Part shown: piece after piece, positions 31,711 through 40,796 of the stretch
How positions within the stretch are numbered: the stretch's first letter is position 1
How the letters are laid out: each line of letters begins with the position of its first letter
Source: CAZVYJ01 sp964631565
GTDB lineage: Bacteria; Planctomycetota; Phycisphaerae; SM23-33
NCBI GenBank assembly: GCA_964631565.1
Contig: CAZVYJ010000016.1
Span: forward strand, 1-60,398
Direction of reading: 5' to 3'
Length of the DNA: 60,398 nt
Program-made: the position numbers and the translations under genes
The notes under the pieces: model-generated
Database searches by the model: none
What the model was told of the DNA's origin: nothing
Seen by the model: only the letters and a program-made list of their open reading frames with translations

Positions 31711-34068
31711 TTACGGATTTTTCTGGAACGACCTCGCCATTGTTTTGACCATGTCATCGGGGTCGTTCGAGAAGTAATCGATCATGGTTTCCTGGCCTTT
31801 TGTATCGGATGCACCGAGAGCTTCGATAAGCCTCATTCTGACGAGCGGGCTTTTGCTCTCGATAAGCGAGCCGCCGAGATATTTGATTATGCTTTCATCA
31901 AGTCGGGCGTAATTCAGAGAAGCGAGAACCTCGGCCTGAACCACATCGGAAGGATCCTCCAGCATGGTCACCATCATTCGCAGGAAAACGGGTTTGCTGA
32001 ATACTTTTTTCAGCTGCGGGGGCAGAACCTGCTTGTTGTATTGAACCTGCTGGGCGAATGTCAGCAGCGAGCCGACCTGCCTTGCCGCCGTCATCCGCTG
32101 GGCAAGTTCTCCGCGTCGGATGTCCCTTACTATTCTGCCGAGCGCGGTCTGATATGCATTGGGCCATTCATCGACATTATCGCGGTTGAATTGTCCCATC
32201 ATGTTCGTGCGGACGATCTTGACGGGGCTTATCTGTACTGTCGGCAGGTCGCTGCGGAGCTGTTCGCGATACTGCACCGGGCTGAGCAGGGCCGTCACAT
32301 CGAGCGTGATGTCCAGAAGAGGCCGCTCGGCGAGGAATTTTCCAAGCATGCCGACGTCAATGCGTACTTTTGTCGTGATTGTCTGACCAGGCTGGAGATA
32401 GCGAGGCGCCGGCCAGATTACGCTCGGCATATTGGCGAAGATTTCTTCTTTCCCAACGTCCTGTGCCGTTACGCTCAGCGCCAGCGACGGGGCGAACAGT
32501 CCGCCGGTCTGCAGTCCTACAGGTATGTCGACGGAGCCGATATTTTTCAGGACGGCCTGAAGCTCAATGATTTCGCCGATTCCATAGCTGTCTTTTACGG
32601 GTTTGAGCGTAATTTGTATGAACTTTTCCGGCTCGAGGCCCATTTCCATGAACTGTTTATCCAGGCCGGCGATAACAGAGGCGACTTCCTTGCCGTACTT
32701 TGCGGGCGGAATATCGACATTGTGATTTTTGGCGACCGAAGCGAGGTATCTGAAGGCGGCCCCATTCCTGCTCAGCGAGGCGGCACCGGTTATCACTTTT
32801 TTTGCTGATTTTTCGTCGTTGACGGCGAAGTAATATTCGGCCAGGAACGCCGCGGCGTAGGCATCCTTGTCTGCCAGCGGCTTGAGCTTTTCGGCGCCGC
32901 GGGCGGCTTCTTCCGGCTTGTCGGAGCGGCTCATTGCGGCGCCGAGCAGCCTGATTGTCACCGGGTCGTCGGATGCGATTCTTTCAGCCTGCATCGCGTA
33001 TCCCAGAGCGGCCCGCATCTCGGGTTTGGTCAGCAGATAGAATTGCGACAGTATCTTCGGTTTGCTGACGGATGTTTCGATTGAAGTTTCGTCGGTGGTG
33101 AGAATTTTTTCGGAATCGGCTGCAAGTGCGTCCGCTTTCTCATTCTGGCCAAGCCCGCGATATGCCTCGATAAGCCATAAGCGAATATTGACCTCATTCG
33201 GGAAGTTTTTGAGAAGCGGCTGGAAGTCATCAATCGCTTTCTGATATTCGCCGGCGTCCAGCAGGGCGTTGAGATATTCCATTCTCAACTGGTAATCGGC
33301 GATGCCCAGCTTTTTGTACCGGTCGTCGAGTGTTCGGGCATAGTCGTAAAACTTCATCTGCTCTTTGTACAGGCCCAGCGAACCGGCCAGTTCGCCGATG
33401 CTCCTGGCTATGGTTATGTTGCGAGGACTCGTCTTGAACATTGCAATCTGCAGTTTTGCAACGTCGACGGGGGTGGTCGCCTTGGACAGTCTGAATTTTT
33501 CCTCGAGGCAGTAGTTGTTAGCGGGATCGAGCTTCAGCGCGAGTGTGAAAACTTCTATGGCTTCCGTGGTGCCGAATTCCTGATGCATGAGGCGGCCTTT
33601 ATGTCCAAGGGCCTCGGCTTTGACGGCATCCGGAATGTCATTCCGTTTTTCGAGTCCGGTGATGAATTCGATTATTTCTTCGGATTTATTGAACGTTTTC
33701 AGTTTCAGTTCGAGCCATCGCAGGCTTCTCGAGAAATCCTGGGGATATGCCGCCAGGTATGCCTCCATTGCCGCGATTTCCTGCTCCGGTTTATCCTGTG
33801 CGAAATATACGTCGGCGAGCAGCAGGTTCGTTTTCGGGTCGCCCGGTTTGATCGCATCCGCCATTTTCAGCAGCGACGCGATTCTGCCGGCCCGGCCGGG
33901 CGTGTCCACAGGAGAGTGGAACAGCGATATGGCCGAGTCGCGCAGGCTTTCGGCGGCGAGCTTGTCAGCCAGCTCTTGCGAATCAGCGGGGCGGCCGGCC
34001 GGGGCGTCCTGGCTCAAAGCGATGGTCGCCGTGCAAAGCACGGTTATCAGGCAAGCGGCCTTTTTCAT
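31711..34068 (-). CDS. Secreted TPR and HEAT repeat protein
   Basis: 785 aa. It has a signal peptide (residues 1-20, ending ATIALSQ). Residues about 60-430 are rich in TPR-like helix pairs (NLLLADVYFAQDKPEQEIAAMEAYLAAYP; EVNIRLWLIEAYRGLGQNEKA; RLLGAAMSRSDKPEEAARG). A beta-rich middle domain follows (FIQITLKPVKDSYGIGEIIELQAVLKNIG, about 485-630). The last 120 residues look like HEAT repeats. I see no catalytic motif. It is probably a periplasmic scaffold; the adjacent PDZ pseudoprotease is a possible partner, by position only. Confidence 0.72.
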   Translation of the reverse strand: MKKAACLITVLCTATIALSQDAPAGRPADSQELADKLAAESLRDSAISLFHSPVDTPGRAGRIASLLKMADAIKPGDPKTNLLLADVYFAQDKPEQEIAAMEAYLAAYPQDFSRSLRWLELKLKTFNKSEEIIEFITGLEKRNDIPDAVKAEALGHKGRLMHQEFGTTEAIEVFTLALKLDPANNYCLEEKFRLSKATTPVDVAKLQIAMFKTSPRNITIARSIGELAGSLGLYKEQMKFYDYARTLDDRYKKLGIADYQLRMEYLNALLDAGEYQKAIDDFQPLLKNFPNEVNIRLWLIEAYRGLGQNEKADALAADSEKILTTDETSIETSVSKPKILSQFYLLTKPEMRAALGYAMQAERIASDDPVTIRLLGAAMSRSDKPEEAARGAEKLKPLADKDAYAAAFLAEYYFAVNDEKSAKKVITGAASLSRNGAAFRYLASVAKNHNVDIPPAKYGKEVASVIAGLDKQFMEMGLEPEKFIQITLKPVKDSYGIGEIIELQAVLKNIGSVDIPVGLQTGGLFAPSLALSVTAQDVGKEEIFANMPSVIWPAPRYLQPGQTITTKVRIDVGMLGKFLAERPLLDITLDVTALLSPVQYREQLRSDLPTVQISPVKIVRTNMMGQFNRDNVDEWPNAYQTALGRIVRDIRRGELAQRMTAARQVGSLLTFAQQVQYNKQVLPPQLKKVFSKPVFLRMMVTMLEDPSDVVQAEVLASLNYARLDESIIKYLGGSLIESKSPLVRMRLIEALGASDTKGQETMIDYFSNDPDDMVKTMARSFQKNP

Positions 34069-34100
34069 TTTGTCTGTTCGCCTTCCATGTCAGGGTTCGC

Positions 34101-35489
34101 CTACGGCTTACTGGGTTTCAGTCGCAGGGTTTCCTGCTTTCCGTTACGATTTACTGACAGAACAATCGCATCAGCGGGCTTGTCTTTCATGCTTCCGGCG
34201 ACTGACTCTTCAAGTTCCCTCGCGGTCGTCACTTTCCGGTCGTTGACGGCGGTGATGATGTCGCCGCGTTGCAGTCCGGCTGCTGCTGCGGGCAGCTTCG
34301 TTATGGCGAAGTATACGACAAGACCGTCGACATTCGCAGCAGTCTCCTTGGTCATGTACTTGTCAAAGAGAACCCTTTCACGCGCCCCGAAGCCGAGGAT
34401 ACGGCTGATGTATCGCTTCGCCTCGTGGGGCTGAAGCGGGGTTTCATCCAGCGTGAGCGTGGTTTTTATGACGGTGGCGCCTCGCATGACTTCCAGGTCG
34501 ATCTTGTCGCCGGCCTTCATGCGGTTGATCATTCGTATGAAATTCTGGGCTGTCAGGTCGGAAGACGGAAATTCTTCGATTGTCTTGCCGTTGACGCTCA
34601 CGATGATATCTCTTGGTTTCAGGCCGGCCTTGTCCGCCGCGTAGCCCGGAACTATCTCATCCACCATGATGCCCGGCGTTTTGAGATTGACGGTTTCGGC
34701 CAGGACGTCGGTTGCCATCTCCAGCTTGAAAATTCCTAGCCAGGGCAGCCTGCGGACGCGGTCGGGGGAGGGGGGGATGTTCTTCAGTATGTGGGCGAAT
34801 TCCCCGGTAGGCGTGAAGAAACATGTTTCCTGCTGGCCCTGCATCCCGACGTTGACATTCTGATTATTGATGACCATTGCGTAATTCTGAAACAGCTGAT
34901 GCCCGACAATGCCTATCGCTTCGCCATTGTCGTTGAATACCGGCGAGCCGACCCGTGCGAGCTTTCCGCCGGTTATGTAAACCAGGTCACCCGGATCCTG
35001 AATGACGCTTGAGATATATCCCATTCCGATATACGGGGTGTTTTTATACCTGGCCGTCATAAGCCCGAGCGAATACACCGCCTTGCCGGGCGACAGGTCG
35101 GGCTTGGCGGCGAACTGCACCGTCTGCCATGAGTGTTTTTCCGTGGCCTGGATAAACGCTATGCCTGTTTCGGGATCTATGCCCAGCAGCTTGGCGCTTA
35201 CCGATTCTTTCTGCTGCCCGGGCAGCATGATTTTGAATTCGCTGAGCGAGTCGGTATCCATCGTCGCGTTTAACGCAAGCGTCATGAAAATGCCGGATTC
35301 GTCGATGCATATCGCCTGGCCGCCGACCGGGTTGGTGCCCATTTCATCGTCCAGCTTGCACTCGAACACCACCAGGGCGCTTGAGAACTGCTTGTAAATC
35401 CGGGCGATGGCTTCTTCCGTGTCGGCGTGGACGCTTGTGCTGAGGATCGCCACTACCGCCGAGGCCGCTAAAAATCTGACCTTGTTCAT
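34101..35489 (-). CDS. HtrA-like PDZ protein lacking the serine-protease triad
   Basis: 462 aa with a signal peptide (ending SVHADTEE). The N-terminal half matches a trypsin-like HtrA fold (GGQAICIDESGIFMTLAL; LLGIDPETGIAFIQ; LSPGKAVYSLGL; GSPVFNDNGEAIGIVG), but the His of NHV, the Asp of TDLAV and the Ser of GNSGGP are replaced (TLAL, TGIAF, ARVGSP). Two PDZ domains follow (about 260-355, with DKAGLKPRDIIVSVNG; about 375-455, with AAGLQRGDIITAVNDRKV). It is likely a periplasmic binding protein or regulator, not a protease. GAGAGG precedes the ATG. Confidence 0.82.
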   Translation of the reverse strand: MNKVRFLAASAVVAILSTSVHADTEEAIARIYKQFSSALVVFECKLDDEMGTNPVGGQAICIDESGIFMTLALNATMDTDSLSEFKIMLPGQQKESVSAKLLGIDPETGIAFIQATEKHSWQTVQFAAKPDLSPGKAVYSLGLMTARYKNTPYIGMGYISSVIQDPGDLVYITGGKLARVGSPVFNDNGEAIGIVGHQLFQNYAMVINNQNVNVGMQGQQETCFFTPTGEFAHILKNIPPSPDRVRRLPWLGIFKLEMATDVLAETVNLKTPGIMVDEIVPGYAADKAGLKPRDIIVSVNGKTIEEFPSSDLTAQNFIRMINRMKAGDKIDLEVMRGATVIKTTLTLDETPLQPHEAKRYISRILGFGARERVLFDKYMTKETAANVDGLVVYFAITKLPAAAAGLQRGDIITAVNDRKVTTARELEESVAGSMKDKPADAIVLSVNRNGKQETLRLKPSKP

Positions 35490-35516
35490 ATTGTTACCTC
35501 TCTAAGAATGATTTGA

Positions 35517-36569
35517 TTATCTATGCTTCTTTTTCTGCTTCTGCGCGCCGGCGGCTGCGACAGCCGGACTATGCCGATTTTCCGGTGAGGCCGGCAGCCG
35601 ATACAGGGCGACCCAGAACACGATGCCGACTGCGAATGTCAGTATTGAAGTGTACTGGTTATGCGTGAGAATTCCACTACTCAGGTTATGCGGATTGTCG
35701 TCGCGGATCATCTCCAGCAGGAACCGTGTTATCGGGTACATCATCATCAGAAGGGCGAAAACCTGCCCGTCCCTCCGCCTCACTCTATAGAACAGCGTCA
35801 GCAGCGCAGCCAGAAGCAGGGCGTTTATAATTCCCAGCGCCTGGGCCGGCTTGACCGGCTTACTCCATGCGGATTCGGCGATGGCTATCTGCTCCTTGTC
35901 GAAATCTTTTGGCAGCAGAAGCTTGCCGTGTTCCATCAGCCGTTCGTCGGCCTGGATGATGCCGGCCTTGAGCTGATGCGAATAAACCGGGGACGGATCG
36001 GTCGTGCCGACGGAAAACGGATTTTCGCCCCGGCCGTCGAGTTTCAGCAGCGGTTCGGAGTACATCGGGAACTTCATTCCCAGCGGCCAGTCGTCGCTGC
36101 ATGTCGCGCCATAGCAGCAGCCGTTCAGCAGGCACCCGGCCCGGCCGAACGCCAGGCCTATCATCAGGCTGACGGCGACCATGTCCAGGTATCGCCTCAC
36201 GGGCAGCCGCTTGACGAACAAATAAAGCAGAACCATTGCCGTCGCCGTTATCAGCCCGCCGTAGTAGATAAGCCCGCCCGATGTGACGTCGAAAAGATCG
36301 CCGATGAGATTTTTCGAATATTTGAACTGCGTGTCCCAGTGCTGTATCACGTAGCCGACTCTGGCTCCGACCACGCCGCCCATCAGGGCGAGCAGGCCGC
36401 AGTGCGCGATATATTCAGGCCGTTCTCCGGCCCGCCTGGCCCGCCACTGCGCCAGGAAAATGCCCAGCAGGAACCCGAAGACCAGCATCAGCCCATAGCC
36501 GTAAATACGCAGGGGAAATTCATGCCCGAACAGGTGAAGCGTTCCGAAGTCGATAATTACCTGCCGCAT
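35517..36569 (-). CDS. lgt: Prolipoprotein diacylglyceryl transferase
   Basis: 350 aa, about seven membrane helices. It transfers diacylglycerol from phosphatidylglycerol to the lipobox cysteine, the first step in lipoprotein maturation. The core signature is FGRAGCLLNGCCYGATC, with GGVVGARVGYVI and TSGGLIYYGGLI; the late PAQ (VKPAQALGIINALLL) matches the HPSQ block. A roughly 50-residue hydrophilic insert (about 175-235) separates these last blocks, making it longer than the usual 270-290 aa. The window encodes several lipoproteins. Confidence 0.92.
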   Translation of the reverse strand: MRQVIIDFGTLHLFGHEFPLRIYGYGLMLVFGFLLGIFLAQWRARRAGERPEYIAHCGLLALMGGVVGARVGYVIQHWDTQFKYSKNLIGDLFDVTSGGLIYYGGLITATAMVLLYLFVKRLPVRRYLDMVAVSLMIGLAFGRAGCLLNGCCYGATCSDDWPLGMKFPMYSEPLLKLDGRGENPFSVGTTDPSPVYSHQLKAGIIQADERLMEHGKLLLPKDFDKEQIAIAESAWSKPVKPAQALGIINALLLAALLTLFYRVRRRDGQVFALLMMMYPITRFLLEMIRDDNPHNLSSGILTHNQYTSILTFAVGIVFWVALYRLPASPENRHSPAVAAAGAQKQKKKHR

Positions 36570-36587
36570 TGATTACCCCGGGATATT

Positions 36588-36947
36588 TCAGGACAGCTTT
36601 TTGACTATCTTGTTCTTGTCGTCCACGAGCACGATGTTCGGTTTGAGGGTTTTCGCCTCTTCCGGCGTGACGTAGGCGTAGGCCATGATGATGATTTTGT
36701 CGCCTACGTCGACCAGCCTGGCTGCGGCGCCGTTGATGCATATGACTCCGCTGCCGCGGGCGCCCTTCAGCACGTAAGTTTCAAACCGGGCGCCGTCAGT
36801 AAGGTCCGCCACGAGAACACACTCGCCGGGCAGTATCCCGGTGGCGTCGAGCAGGTCGGCGTCGATGGTTATCGAACCGACGTATTCGACCTCGGCCTCG
36901 GTTATGGTTGCGCGGTGTATCTTCGCTCTGAGTAAATTCAATAACAT
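36588..36947 (-). CDS. panD: Aspartate 1-decarboxylase
   Basis: 119 aa from MLLNLLRAKIHRATITEAEVEY. It makes beta-alanine for pantothenate. The self-cleavage site is the Gly24-Ser25 in EYVGSITID, which yields the pyruvoyl group. Other blocks (GARFETYVLKG, GSGVICINGAAARLV, GDKIIIMAYAYV) match the family. The ATG at 36947 gives the standard start. It lies upstream of panC in opposite reading order of the gene run (panC is transcribed first), and both supply CoA synthesis. Confidence 0.94.
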   Translation of the reverse strand: MLLNLLRAKIHRATITEAEVEYVGSITIDADLLDATGILPGECVLVADLTDGARFETYVLKGARGSGVICINGAAARLVDVGDKIIIMAYAYVTPEEAKTLKPNIVLVDDKNKIVKKLS

Positions 36948-37031
36948 CTTGCATTTTCCTTGGTTGCGCCGGCCGGACACAAAACGCCGCCGGCCGCCTT
37001 CGCAGAGTTCATTCTAGACGCATCGGGGGAT

Positions 37032-37883
37032 TCAGTCCACCAGGATATTGTCTATAAGCCGGGTTTGACCGAACCGTACCGCAAGTGCCACCAGAACTGC
37101 CTCATCGGTAGTTTTTACGTCCGTAAGGTCGTCCGGGTTGACGATTTGTACATAATCAATTTCCCCGGCCGGGGCCTTGACGGCGATATGCTGCGATATC
37201 GCCCGGACGACCTTCCCGGCCGGCGGGTGGTCGCGGCGGATCATGTCGGCTGCCATCTGCAGCGATTTGTACAGTTCGGCGGCCTGCCGGCGATGCTCCG
37301 GCGAGAGATACGCATTGCGGCTGGACATCGCCAGCCCGTCGGCCTCGCGGACTATGGGACATACCACCACGTCAACGGGGATGCGGCGGTCGCGGACCAT
37401 GCGGCTGATTATCGCCGCCTGCTGGAAGTCCTTCGCACCGAAATACGCCTTGTCAGGCCTGACGATGTCGAACAGCCGGGCCACCACGGTGCAGACGCCT
37501 GCGAAATGTCCCGGCCTGCTCCGCCCGCAGAGGTTGTCGGCCAGTCCGGCCGGCGGCAAAATTGTCTCCAGCTTCTCGCCGGGCGGGTAGATGGTATCGA
37601 CGGCAGGCATGAACAGAAGGTCCACGCCGGCATCGCGGCAGGCGGCGGTGTCGGCCTCGGCGGGGCGGGGGTAGCGGTCGTAGTCCTCGTTTGGGCCGAA
37701 CTGCGTCGGGTTCACGAAGATGCTCACAACGACGAAGGCGCAGTCCTTCTTTGCAGCCGACACCAGGCTTATGTGACCGGCGTGCAGGGCGCCCATCGTC
37801 GGAACGAAGCCGACCAGCCCGCCTCGCAAACGGGCGGCTGACACCTGCTCGCGGACTTCCTCGATTGTGCGTGCAACATACAT
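37032..37883 (-). CDS. panC: Pantothenate synthetase
   Basis: 283 aa. It joins pantoate and beta-alanine using ATP. Signatures are PTMGALHAGHISLV (ATP site HxGH), the GRSRPGHFAGVCTVV block and SSRNAYLS. Its length is normal. It lies between panD and a deoxynucleoside kinase gene on the same strand, with close spacing. The pan genes would supply CoA, which the PduP/PduL pair elsewhere in the window also uses. Confidence 0.95.
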   Translation of the reverse strand: MYVARTIEEVREQVSAARLRGGLVGFVPTMGALHAGHISLVSAAKKDCAFVVVSIFVNPTQFGPNEDYDRYPRPAEADTAACRDAGVDLLFMPAVDTIYPPGEKLETILPPAGLADNLCGRSRPGHFAGVCTVVARLFDIVRPDKAYFGAKDFQQAAIISRMVRDRRIPVDVVVCPIVREADGLAMSSRNAYLSPEHRRQAAELYKSLQMAADMIRRDHPPAGKVVRAISQHIAVKAPAGEIDYVQIVNPDDLTDVKTTDEAVLVALAVRFGQTRLIDNILVD

Positions 37884-37886
37884 TTT

Positions 37887-38486
37887 CTACTTTTTCCTTA
37901 TGTGATTCATCAGCTCGGCCAGCAGGGTCCGACGATGTGATTCGTCCGTCAGATTCGTCTGTTCCGTATCGACGGCGATAATCGGGCAGCCGGCCTGCGC
38001 CTCGAATTTATTGTATTCATTGCGCATGGCCGCCAGAAACTCCCGCGTCATGGCCTTTTCAAAATCCCTGCCCCGCCGGGCGATGCGCTCCAGCAGGGCA
38101 TCTTCGGATGCGTCGAGGTGGATGATGACATCCGGCGGATGCACCAGTCCGGCAACCCGCTTTGCGACCCTGGAGTAAAGATGGAAATCGTCCTCGCTCA
38201 GCCGGGCGCGGGCGTAAATGCGGTCCTGGCAGAATCCGTAATCGCTCACGAAAACTCCGCTCTCCGGCCAGCTTGATACCGCAAGCTGCTTGACGCGCGA
38301 CATCAGGAAGTAAAGCTGTCCCGGCAGCTTGGCCTCGGCCTTGTCGGCGTAGGAATCCGCGAGAAAAGGGTTGCCAGCGTAGTCTTCGCGTATGAGGCCG
38401 GCCGGCAATGCCCCGGCGAGCCATTCCGCAAGCGTTGTTTTGCCGGCGGCCGGCGGGCCGATTATGCTGATTAACGCAGCCGTCAC
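37887..38486 (-). CDS. Deoxynucleoside kinase
   Basis: 199 aa. The P-loop IGPPAAGKTTLAEW near the N-terminus, the DRIYARARL segment (DR motif), DVIIHLDAS and RIARRGRDFE match the deoxynucleoside kinase family (dGK/dCK/TK2-like), which phosphorylates deoxynucleosides for salvage. The start is a GTG at 38486 that overlaps the folK stop by four bases (GTGA), so translation is coupled. A longer open frame upstream overlaps folK and is not used. The specific nucleoside cannot be told. Confidence 0.85.
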   Translation of the reverse strand: MTAALISIIGPPAAGKTTLAEWLAGALPAGLIREDYAGNPFLADSYADKAEAKLPGQLYFLMSRVKQLAVSSWPESGVFVSDYGFCQDRIYARARLSEDDFHLYSRVAKRVAGLVHPPDVIIHLDASEDALLERIARRGRDFEKAMTREFLAAMRNEYNKFEAQAGCPIIAVDTEQTNLTDESHRRTLLAELMNHIRKK

Positions 38487-38962
38487 TTGCCGACCTCCAG
38501 TTCGCAAAGAAGCTGCACGACGGTTTTTTTCAGTACCGGGTGCATTGCGTTCGGCGCTATCTGCGCCAGAGGCTCGAGCACGAACCGCCGCTCGTGCATG
38601 CGCGGATGGGGGATTGTAAGCTCCGCCGTCTCCATCACAAGCTCGCCGATAAGCAGTATGTCCAGGTCGCATGTTCGCGGACCCCAGCGCTGCTCGGCGG
38701 CGCGGTCTCGGCCGAGCGACTGCTCGATTTCATGCAGCGCGGCGAGCAGTTCCTGCGGGCCGAGCGTTGTCTGTATCTCGGCTGCCGCGTTGAGATATTT
38801 CGGCTGGTCGGGCGGCCCGCCGACAGGCTCGGTCGAGATGAACTGCGATATCCGGCGCACCTCGATGCCCGCCGCAGCCGAGAGCTTCTTGACCGCCGCC
38901 ATCAGCGTGTCGCCCCTGTCGCCGAGATTGCTGCCCAGCGCGATATATGCAATCTGCATCAT
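38483..38962 (-). CDS. folK: 2-amino-4-hydroxy-6-hydroxymethyldihydropteridine pyrophosphokinase
   Basis: 159 aa. It makes the pyrophosphorylated pterin for folate. Family landmarks are ALGSNLGDRGDTL at the N-terminus, FISTEPVGGPPDQPKYLNAA, the metal/ATP site RWGPRTCDLDILLIG, and IPHPRMHERRFVLEPL. It is the standard size. Its stop overlaps the start of the deoxynucleoside kinase; it is six bases downstream of dapL, in a minus-strand run. Confidence 0.95.
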   Translation of the reverse strand: MMQIAYIALGSNLGDRGDTLMAAVKKLSAAAGIEVRRISQFISTEPVGGPPDQPKYLNAAAEIQTTLGPQELLAALHEIEQSLGRDRAAEQRWGPRTCDLDILLIGELVMETAELTIPHPRMHERRFVLEPLAQIAPNAMHPVLKKTVVQLLCELEVGK

Positions 38963-38968
38963 GTTCGC

Positions 38969-40147
38969 TTACAGTTTTATTTCTATGATTCTGCCGACGG
39001 CTTCTTTGAGCACGTCGTCCGGGTATGTCAGCGAGATTCGGAAGAATCCCTCGCCGGCCTGTCCGTAGCCGCGCCCGGGCGTCACGACCACACCGGTCTT
39101 TTCCAGCAGCTCTTCGGCGAACGCGGCGCTTGAGCCGTTGAAACGCTCCGGCACAGGCGCCCAGATGTAAATGGTGGCCTTCGGCTTGTCTAGGCGCCAG
39201 CCGTTTGCGTTCAGCGTGTCTATGACCATGTCCCGCCGCCGCCGGTAGACGGCGTTAATAGGCGGAATGATGTCCTCGGCCATGTCGAGGGCCTTTGTCG
39301 CGGCGAACTGTATCGCACGAAGCGTGCCGTTGTCGACGTTTTCCTTCACCGTGTGCAGGGCCTTGACGGCCGACGCGTTGCCGACGACGAAACCAACCCG
39401 CCAGCCCGTCATGTTGAACGCCTTGGACAGCGAGAAGAACTCGACGGCCACCTCGTCGGCGCCTTCGACCTGCAGAATACTGGGCGCCTTGTAGCCGTCG
39501 TACGTGTTTTCGCTGTAGGCCGAGTCGTGCGCGATGAGAATGTTGTTCTTTCTGGCGAACTCGACGGCGCGGCGGAAGAAATCCAGGTCGGCCGTCGCGG
39601 TCGTCGGGTTGTTCGGGTAGTTCAGCCAGAGGAGCCTGGCGGCCTGCCGCACGTCGGAAGGTATCGCGTCGAAATCCATCAGGAAGCCGTTCCTGGCTTC
39701 CAGCGGCATGTAGTAAGTGGTCGCGCCGCAGAAGACGTGGCCGATGTTATACGTCGGATACCCCGGCGCCGGCGCAATGCCGACGTCGCCGGGGTTCAGA
39801 ATCCCGTAGCAGAACTTCACGATGGCGTCCTTGCTGCCCATCGTGGTTACTATCTGGTTGTCGGCGAGCTTTACGCCGTATCGCCGGCGGTAGAAATTTT
39901 TTACTGCCTGCGGAAACGCCGCGACCGGAACGTCGCAGCCGTAGCGGTGACGGTTGGGGTCGGCCGTGTCGCGGACGGCGCGGCAAAGCTCGTCGACGAC
40001 CGGGTCGGGCGTCGGAGCGTCCGGGTCGCCGATGCCGAGCGTGATGACCTTTACACCCTTCTGCTTTGCTGCGGCTATCTTGCGCCGCAGGTCAGCGAAG
40101 AGGTAGGGGGGCAGCTTCTGCAATCTGTCTGAAAATTGAACTTCCAT
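38969..40147 (-). CDS. dapL: LL-diaminopimelate aminotransferase
   Basis: 392 aa, a class I/II PLP enzyme. It forms LL-diaminopimelate directly from tetrahydrodipicolinate, the short route used by many Planctomycetes, Chlamydiae and plants. It has FADLRRKIAAAKQKGVKVITLGIGDPDAPTP, NYPNNPTTATA, the PLP lysine in FFSLSKAFNMTGWRVGF, and GYGQAGEGFFRISL. This is the DapL/AlaA-type group; a general aminotransferase role is possible. Diaminopimelate is needed for lysine and peptidoglycan. Confidence 0.85.
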   Translation of the reverse strand: MEVQFSDRLQKLPPYLFADLRRKIAAAKQKGVKVITLGIGDPDAPTPDPVVDELCRAVRDTADPNRHRYGCDVPVAAFPQAVKNFYRRRYGVKLADNQIVTTMGSKDAIVKFCYGILNPGDVGIAPAPGYPTYNIGHVFCGATTYYMPLEARNGFLMDFDAIPSDVRQAARLLWLNYPNNPTTATADLDFFRRAVEFARKNNILIAHDSAYSENTYDGYKAPSILQVEGADEVAVEFFSLSKAFNMTGWRVGFVVGNASAVKALHTVKENVDNGTLRAIQFAATKALDMAEDIIPPINAVYRRRRDMVIDTLNANGWRLDKPKATIYIWAPVPERFNGSSAAFAEELLEKTGVVVTPGRGYGQAGEGFFRISLTYPDDVLKEAVGRIIEIKL

Positions 40148-40197
40148 TATTCTGCCTTTCGGTAGCTTTTATTTGTATTGGAACTCATAACAAAATA

Positions 40198-40340
40198 AAC
40201 CACAGAGTTCACGCAAGACACGAAGTAAATACACAAAAGAACCACAGAGTTCACGGAGGGCACAAAGTACAAAAATCTTCGGATACTGATTTTTTTGTGC
40301 TCTTTGTACTCTCTGTGCTCTCTGTGTCCTCTGTGGTTCA
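40198..40340. repeat. ACCACAGAG long inverted repeat (copy 2)
   Basis: Left arm AACCACAGAGTTCACGCAAG..., with an internal second AACCACAGAGTTCACGGAGG (40241); right arm CTCTCTGTGTCCTCTGTGGTTC. The arms are longer and partly duplicated compared with copy 1. It is followed by the shared TTATTTCTTTTTGT flank. Confidence 0.8.
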
Positions 40341-40426
40341 GGGTTATTTCTTTTTGTTAATCGCTTTTACCGGGACAAAGCATTTTATCAGTTGGAGCGT
40401 CGGAGGCAACCGGGGGGATGATAAAT

Positions 40427-40458
40427 GCTTCCGGCCGGCCTCCGAGCCGACCGGAAGC
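40427..40458 (-). terminator. Hairpin after the small gene downstream of smc
   Basis: GCTTCCGG...CCGGAAGC stem (minus strand) just after the stop of the small gene, followed by ATTTATC. The stem is strong but the T-run is short, so it may work with Rho. Confidence 0.5.
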
Positions 40459-40468
40459 AGGCGGATGC

Positions 40469-40663
40469 CTAATTTTCCAGATCGCCTCGAACTGCCTTCA
40501 GATGTCGCAGAAGCGCGACGAGACTGCGCAGTCCGGCATCCACCTGCCGAGCCTTCAGGAGCAGGTCCATCTGCCCGAATGCCGCCCGAAGGTGCTCGGC
40601 GGTGTCCGGCTGAAGTGTTATGGGTCCATCCGCAGTTTTCCTCCATCCCTGCCGGGTCTCCAT
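40469..40663 (-). CDS. Small hypothetical protein downstream of smc
   Basis: 64 aa from the ATG at 40663 (METRQGW), preceded by GGAGAAGTTGAAG; the frame is open further upstream to 40774 but those codons look non-coding. A helical chain, TAEHLRAAFGQMDLLLKARQVDAGLRSLVALLRHLKAV, with no recognised family. It lies about 130 bases after smc and ends at a hairpin. Confidence 0.5.
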   Translation of the reverse strand: METRQGWRKTADGPITLQPDTAEHLRAAFGQMDLLLKARQVDAGLRSLVALLRHLKAVRGDLEN

Positions 40664-40796
40664 ACTTTTCACTTCAACTTCTCCTTTTTGCGGACAAAAC
40701 CCACGCTGGCAGCGCTGAATACAGTGAAACGCGCACAGAGAAAACTGCCAAGGATTATTTGGCAAATGTGTCAAATGTTCTGCGGCTGCTGCGGAT

